From Candidatus Bathyarchaeota archaeon (GTDB lineage Archaea > Thermoproteota > Bathyarchaeia > Bathyarchaeales > Bathycorpusculaceae), in contig DAOVFL010000041.1 in assembly GCA_030672945.1 (NCBI GenBank), positions 1 through 7,600 on the forward strand: DNA of 7,600 nt, given 5' to 3'. Every line of letters starts with the position of its first letter. The stretch's first letter is position 1. A program made the translations under genes and the position numbers. This document shows positions 5,941 through 7,600 of this stretch, in pieces. Under the pieces are notes generated by a model. It worked only from the letters and a program-made list of their open reading frames with translations. It did not search any database and had not been told where the DNA came from.

Positions 5941-6040
5941 GCTCCGGTAGAAGAGCATAAAGCTCTACCGAATATAGCCCGGTTAAGTATTCCGGCCTTT
6001 CGAGCCGGAGACCCGGGTTCGAATCCCGGCCGGAGCACCA
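5941..6040 (+). tRNA. tRNA-Glu (anticodon UUC) with a D-arm intron and encoded CCA
   Basis: Acceptor GCTCCGG (5941-5947) pairs perfectly with CCGGAGC (6030-6036), followed by discriminator A6037 and a genomically encoded CCA (6038-6040). The anticodon stem is CCGGC (5992-5996) with GCCGG (6004-6008); the loop CTTTCGA gives anticodon TTC at 5999-6001. The T-stem CCGGG/CCCGG (6013-6017, 6025-6029) encloses loop TTCGAAT. The D-arm is interrupted by 22 extra bases (5951-5972). Removing them joins G10 to T11 and gives the D-arm GTAT..GTAT and the sequence TAGTATAGCCCGG, typical of archaeal tRNA-Glu. The mature tRNA would be 75 nt plus CCA. The gene lies just after the dehydratase operon on the same strand. 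Confidence 0.95.
5951..5972 (+). other. tRNA intron at position 10/11 with bulge-helix-bulge motif
   Basis: The precursor forms a standard bulge-helix-bulge: central 4-bp helix CGGT (5945-5948) with ACCG (5967-5970), 3-nt bulges AGA (5949-5951) and AAT (5971-5973) on opposite strands, and an inner 5-bp stem AGAGC/GCTCT around loop ATAAA. Cutting after the second base of each bulge removes exactly 5951-5972 and leaves a canonical tRNA-Glu. GGGCT (5939-5943, partly leader) can also pair with AGCCC (5976-5980) as an outer helix. The archaeal splicing endonuclease EndA recognises this motif. Confidence 0.88.
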
Positions 6041-6339
6041 ATTTTCAGGCTCATTTTAAGGTTATTTTGTTCGAAAAAGCTAGCGTGAGTAGTTATGAGT
6101 ACGAGCTGAAATTTGGACACTGAGTTGCTGGTAAAAGAGTTCCTAATTCTTTCAGGAAGTATCGAAAAATCCAGCTTAAGAATGGAATCTAGAGTGGTAG
6201 CCAAGGTAGGTTTAAATTTTCGGTTTCTATTCAGCGGTGTTGGACGAGTTTCATCCTCTCCGCTATAGATCTTTAAAGATAAATATGGCAAACTTGATAG
6301 GATTCAAATAGCTAACCGGAGACAGGTGAAAGGGAAACC
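6041..6339 (+). other. Intergenic stretch with no convincing gene
   Basis: Just after the tRNA are T-rich patches (ATTTTC, CATTTTAAGG, TATTTTG) that could end its transcription. From about 6085 one frame reads SSYEYELKFGH, a TGA at 6119-6121, then VAGKRVPNSFRKYRKIQLKNG before a TAG, which might be another decayed coding fragment but is too short to call. The - strand frame at 5983-6291 is largely antisense to the tRNA and is not a gene. AT-rich boxes CTTTAAAG (6271-6278) and AAATAT (6281-6286) probably belong to the promoter of the broken gene at 6340. Confidence 0.4.
6325..6329 (+). promoter_or_regulatory. Shine-Dalgarno site of the broken gene at 6340
   Basis: GGTGA, a full match to the archaeal anti-Shine-Dalgarno consensus, lies 10 bases before the ATG at 6340. 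It shows that this reading frame once had a proper translation start. Confidence 0.5.
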
Positions 6340-6626
6340 ATGAATGTTGATGATCTTTTTATTACTTTAGGTTTTAAAAAGATCAATTGTTTTCCATTAG
6401 AGGGTAAGGGATTCCCATTTTGGAAGGATGGTTCAGCAAAGATAGACAGAAATTCTCCGTAAGCGAAAATAAAAGGAATAAGGTTCAATAATGAAGGAAA
6501 AGGTTTATTCGAACTCTAACCAAGTGGAGATGTCACCCGAAAATCGTATTCAAAGTTGGTTTTTTCGCATCTGATATAGCGCGCGCTATTAAACTGGTGA
6601 AAGCATGCGAGGAGTTACAGGGCTGA
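6340..6626 (+). pseudogene. Broken small gene: two in-frame TAA codons and one frameshift
   Basis: After GGTGA the frame from ATG 6340 reads 40 codons (MNVDDLFITLGFKKINCFPL, later FPFWKDGSAKIDRNSP) to TAA 6460-6462. It continues in frame as AKIKGIRFNNEGKGLFEL to a second TAA, then PSGDVTRK. From there the plausible sequence shifts to the next frame at the A-run of CGAAAATC (about 6538-6543) and reads IVFKVGFFASDI followed by ARAIKLVKACEELQG and TGA at 6624-6626. Adding one A to that run restores a single 95-aa product. The end sits 3 bp before the convergent TBP stop, the spacing expected for a true gene end. The family is not recognised. An intact 40-aa peptide from the first segment is the alternative, but the coding look of the rest argues for decay. 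Confidence 0.5.
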
Positions 6627-6629
6627 AGT

Positions 6630-7199
6630 CTACTCGTAGAATATGAGTTCTTTTTCCTCCAGAATTACGTGAAGCTTATGCACTGCATCGTAAACATCCT
6701 GTTCTCTTTTAGCTCCTGTGCAAACTAGTTTGCCGGTTGCAAACAATAATATAACAACTCTAGGTTCAGCCATTCTATAAATCGCTCCCGGAAACTGTTC
6801 CGGTTCATACATTACCTTCCCTAGCGAATACACCGCTTTTTCCAAATCTATTGTCCCTCCCAAATTTATTGAAGCCACAATATTCACGATTTTCAACTCT
6901 GGTTTGCCAATGATTATTATTCCACCTTTCTTCAGTTCTTTAACCACTTTCTTAACTGCTCTGTGAGCTTCCTTCTCCGACTTTGCACCTGTACAAACCA
7001 TTTTTCCAGAATTAAAAATCAATGTGGCTGTCTTAGGTCTTTTCAGTCTAAACACTAGACCTGGAAACTGGTGTGGACGATACTCCACGCCTGGAAAACT
7101 TTTTACCACAGCGTTCAAATCGATTTTCTGATTCAGTGTTGCAGCGGCAACGACGTTTTCGATGCTTATTATGGGTTTAGCTTTCGGCATTAACATCAT
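6630..7199 (-). CDS. tbp: TATA-box-binding protein (TBP)
   Basis: General transcription factor that binds and bends the TATA box and recruits TFB and RNA polymerase. The 189-aa protein is almost only the saddle domain, made of two direct repeats: residues about 11-100 and 101-189. Each repeat carries the same marks: QFPGLVFRLKRPKTATLIF with NSGKMVCTGAK, and QFPGAIYRMAEPRVVILLF with ATGKLVCTGAK. The four DNA-intercalating phenylalanines are Phe45, Phe62, Phe136 and Phe153. There is no long eukaryote-like N-terminal extension; the tail after the second repeat is short and ends KELIFYE. ATGs at 7199, 7196 and 7190 are all possible; a TATA-like box near 7224-7231 lies about 27 nt before 7199, favouring a leaderless start there. 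It is convergent with the broken gene ending at 6626. Confidence 0.96.
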   Translation of the reverse strand: MMLMPKAKPIISIENVVAAATLNQKIDLNAVVKSFPGVEYRPHQFPGLVFRLKRPKTATLIFNSGKMVCTGAKSEKEAHRAVKKVVKELKKGGIIIIGKPELKIVNIVASINLGGTIDLEKAVYSLGKVMYEPEQFPGAIYRMAEPRVVILLFATGKLVCTGAKREQDVYDAVHKLHVILEEKELIFYE

Positions 7200-7220
7200 C
7201 TTATAAGCGAAGTTTAAACA

Positions 7221-7232
7221 CTATTTATTAAG
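7221..7232 (-). promoter_or_regulatory. TATA box of the TBP gene
   Basis: On the - strand this reads CTTAATAAATAG, centred about 27 nt before the ATG at 7199, so the TBP mRNA is probably leaderless or nearly so. TBP may therefore bind its own promoter. Confidence 0.45.
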
Positions 7233-7360
7233 CCTTAGGTTAACAAAGTGGAGAGGTTCCCCGCACATCCATTCGCGCGCGCGAGTATCATTAGGTAGTT
7301 TCGAGTGCAGACTCTCTTTTTATCAGGTTTATGCCTTCAATGTTTTGTGTGGAATAAGTG
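7233..7360. other. Spacer between TBP promoter and the RAM-domain remnant
   Basis: No gene is visible. It contains the perfect 12-base palindrome TCGCGCGCGCGA (7273-7284) and a T-run CTCTCTTTTTAT (7311-7322). Either may help end or insulate transcription, but no clear function can be assigned. Confidence 0.3.
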
Positions 7361-7571
7361 TTAAGTTGTCTGACTTTTTGCTTCGATCGCTATCATTGAT
7401 GTTGCGGATTGTACTCCTTCGATTCGCTTTATTAATTTATTAATCTGGTTTAGTTTTCACATCGCATCCACTTTAATGACTGCTACTACATCATAGGTTC
7501 CGTACAGCATAAATGCCTCTTCCACGTTTCGGGTTGCCATAACTACGATTATCTACAGCATAAACATTCAT
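7361..7571 (-). pseudogene. Remnant of a stand-alone Lrp/AsnC ligand-binding (RAM) domain protein
   Basis: From the ATG at 7540 the - strand reads MATRNVEEAFMLYGTYD, then VVAVIKVDAM, a TGA at 7457-7459, and in the same frame KLNQINKLIKRIEGVQ followed by SATSMIAIEAKSQTT to TAA 7361-7363. The order of LYGTYDVVAVIKV, a helix, GVQSATSMIAIE matches the C-terminal two-thirds of the roughly 75-80-aa Lrp/AsnC ligand-binding domains found alone in many archaea. A likely true N-terminus, MNVYAVD, starts at 7571 in a different frame; the first helix seems mostly missing, so a frameshift or small deletion also occurred. No DNA-binding helix-turn-helix is visible. In intact relatives this domain binds amino acids or partners of full-length Lrp regulators. 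The family call is motif-based; the broken state is seen directly. Confidence 0.6.
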
Positions 7572-7600
7572 TAGAGAGGAAGGAAGTTTCAGAAAGATTG

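Noticed and set aside
5746..6123. A 125-codon + strand open frame
   Set aside because: It starts inside the dehydratase gene in another frame and reads through the whole tRNA and its intron.
5983..6291. A 102-codon - strand open frame ending with AGIRTRVSGSKG
   Set aside because: Its end is the antisense translation of the tRNA-Glu gene, a well-known false protein pattern, and the remainder has no family-like features.
5895..6512. The 13-base string AAGGTTTATTCGA occurs at 5895-5907 and 6500-6512
   Set aside because: One repeat of this length in a 7.6-kb AT-rich window is near chance, and the flanks do not match, so it is not evidence of a duplicated promoter or attachment site.
6576..6589. 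14-base palindrome ATAGCGCGCGCTAT, with related TCGCGCGCGCGA at 7273-7284 and GCGCGC near 948
   Set aside because: The first and last lie inside coding-like sequence and encode ordinary residues; alternating GC makes such palindromes trivial. No spacing or partner suggests a shared role.
5941..6626. tRNA-Glu as an integration site of a mobile element
   Set aside because: No direct repeat of the tRNA 3' end and no integrase or other element gene is seen in the window.
1..7600. CRISPR array, insertion sequence, rRNA or riboswitch
   Set aside because: No regularly spaced repeats, transposase-like proteins, rRNA-like sequence or known aptamer motifs were found on reading both strands.

Overview
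The window is archaeal chromosome. It encodes a TATA-binding protein with two direct repeats, a UPF0147 protein, an archaeal zinc-ribbon protein of the SSSCA1/p27 autoantigen family, both subunits of the archaeal phosphomevalonate dehydratase (aconitase X), and a tRNA-Glu carrying a bulge-helix-bulge intron. Starts include TTG, several genes look leaderless with a TATA-like box about 26 nt upstream, and the DNA is moderately AT-rich. An uncultured TACK-group mesophile or moderate thermophile, such as a Bathyarchaeota-like lineage, is my best guess. The lineage is inference only.

Layout. Positions 1-120 hold the last codons of an unidentified + strand gene whose end overlaps a - strand SET-domain methyltransferase (111-647). 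A short divergent promoter region separates this from a small + strand gene broken by one in-frame TAA (754-1047). A second divergent pair follows: UPF0147 (-, 1076-1354) and an SSSCA1 plus unknown-protein operon (+, 1431-2320), with a 6-bp inverted repeat over the two opposed TATA boxes. The unknown gene overlaps the 3' end of thymidylate kinase (-, 2307-2930). A third divergent promoter drives a + strand run: a SAMHD1-like HD phosphohydrolase, the small and large subunits of phosphomevalonate dehydratase (3011-5896), then tRNA-Glu(UUC) (5941-6040).

The tRNA gene has a 22-nt intron between tRNA positions 10 and 11, in the D-arm. The bulge-helix-bulge rule predicts its ends exactly and restores a standard archaeal tRNA-Glu. 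Downstream is about 300 bp with no convincing gene. Then come a second broken small gene (6340-6626, two in-frame TAA codons and one frameshift), TBP (-, 6630-7199), and the remains of a stand-alone Lrp/AsnC ligand-binding domain (-, 7361-7571).

The genes are mostly housekeeping: transcription initiation (TBP), dTTP supply (Tmk), dNTP or nucleotide turnover (HD protein) and isoprenoid lipid precursors (dehydratase). The HD protein and the dehydratase subunits are packed as one operon although no shared pathway is obvious. The most unusual points are the early D-arm tRNA intron, whose splicing structure competes with the acceptor stem, and three small genes with inactivating lesions in a window where all larger genes are intact.
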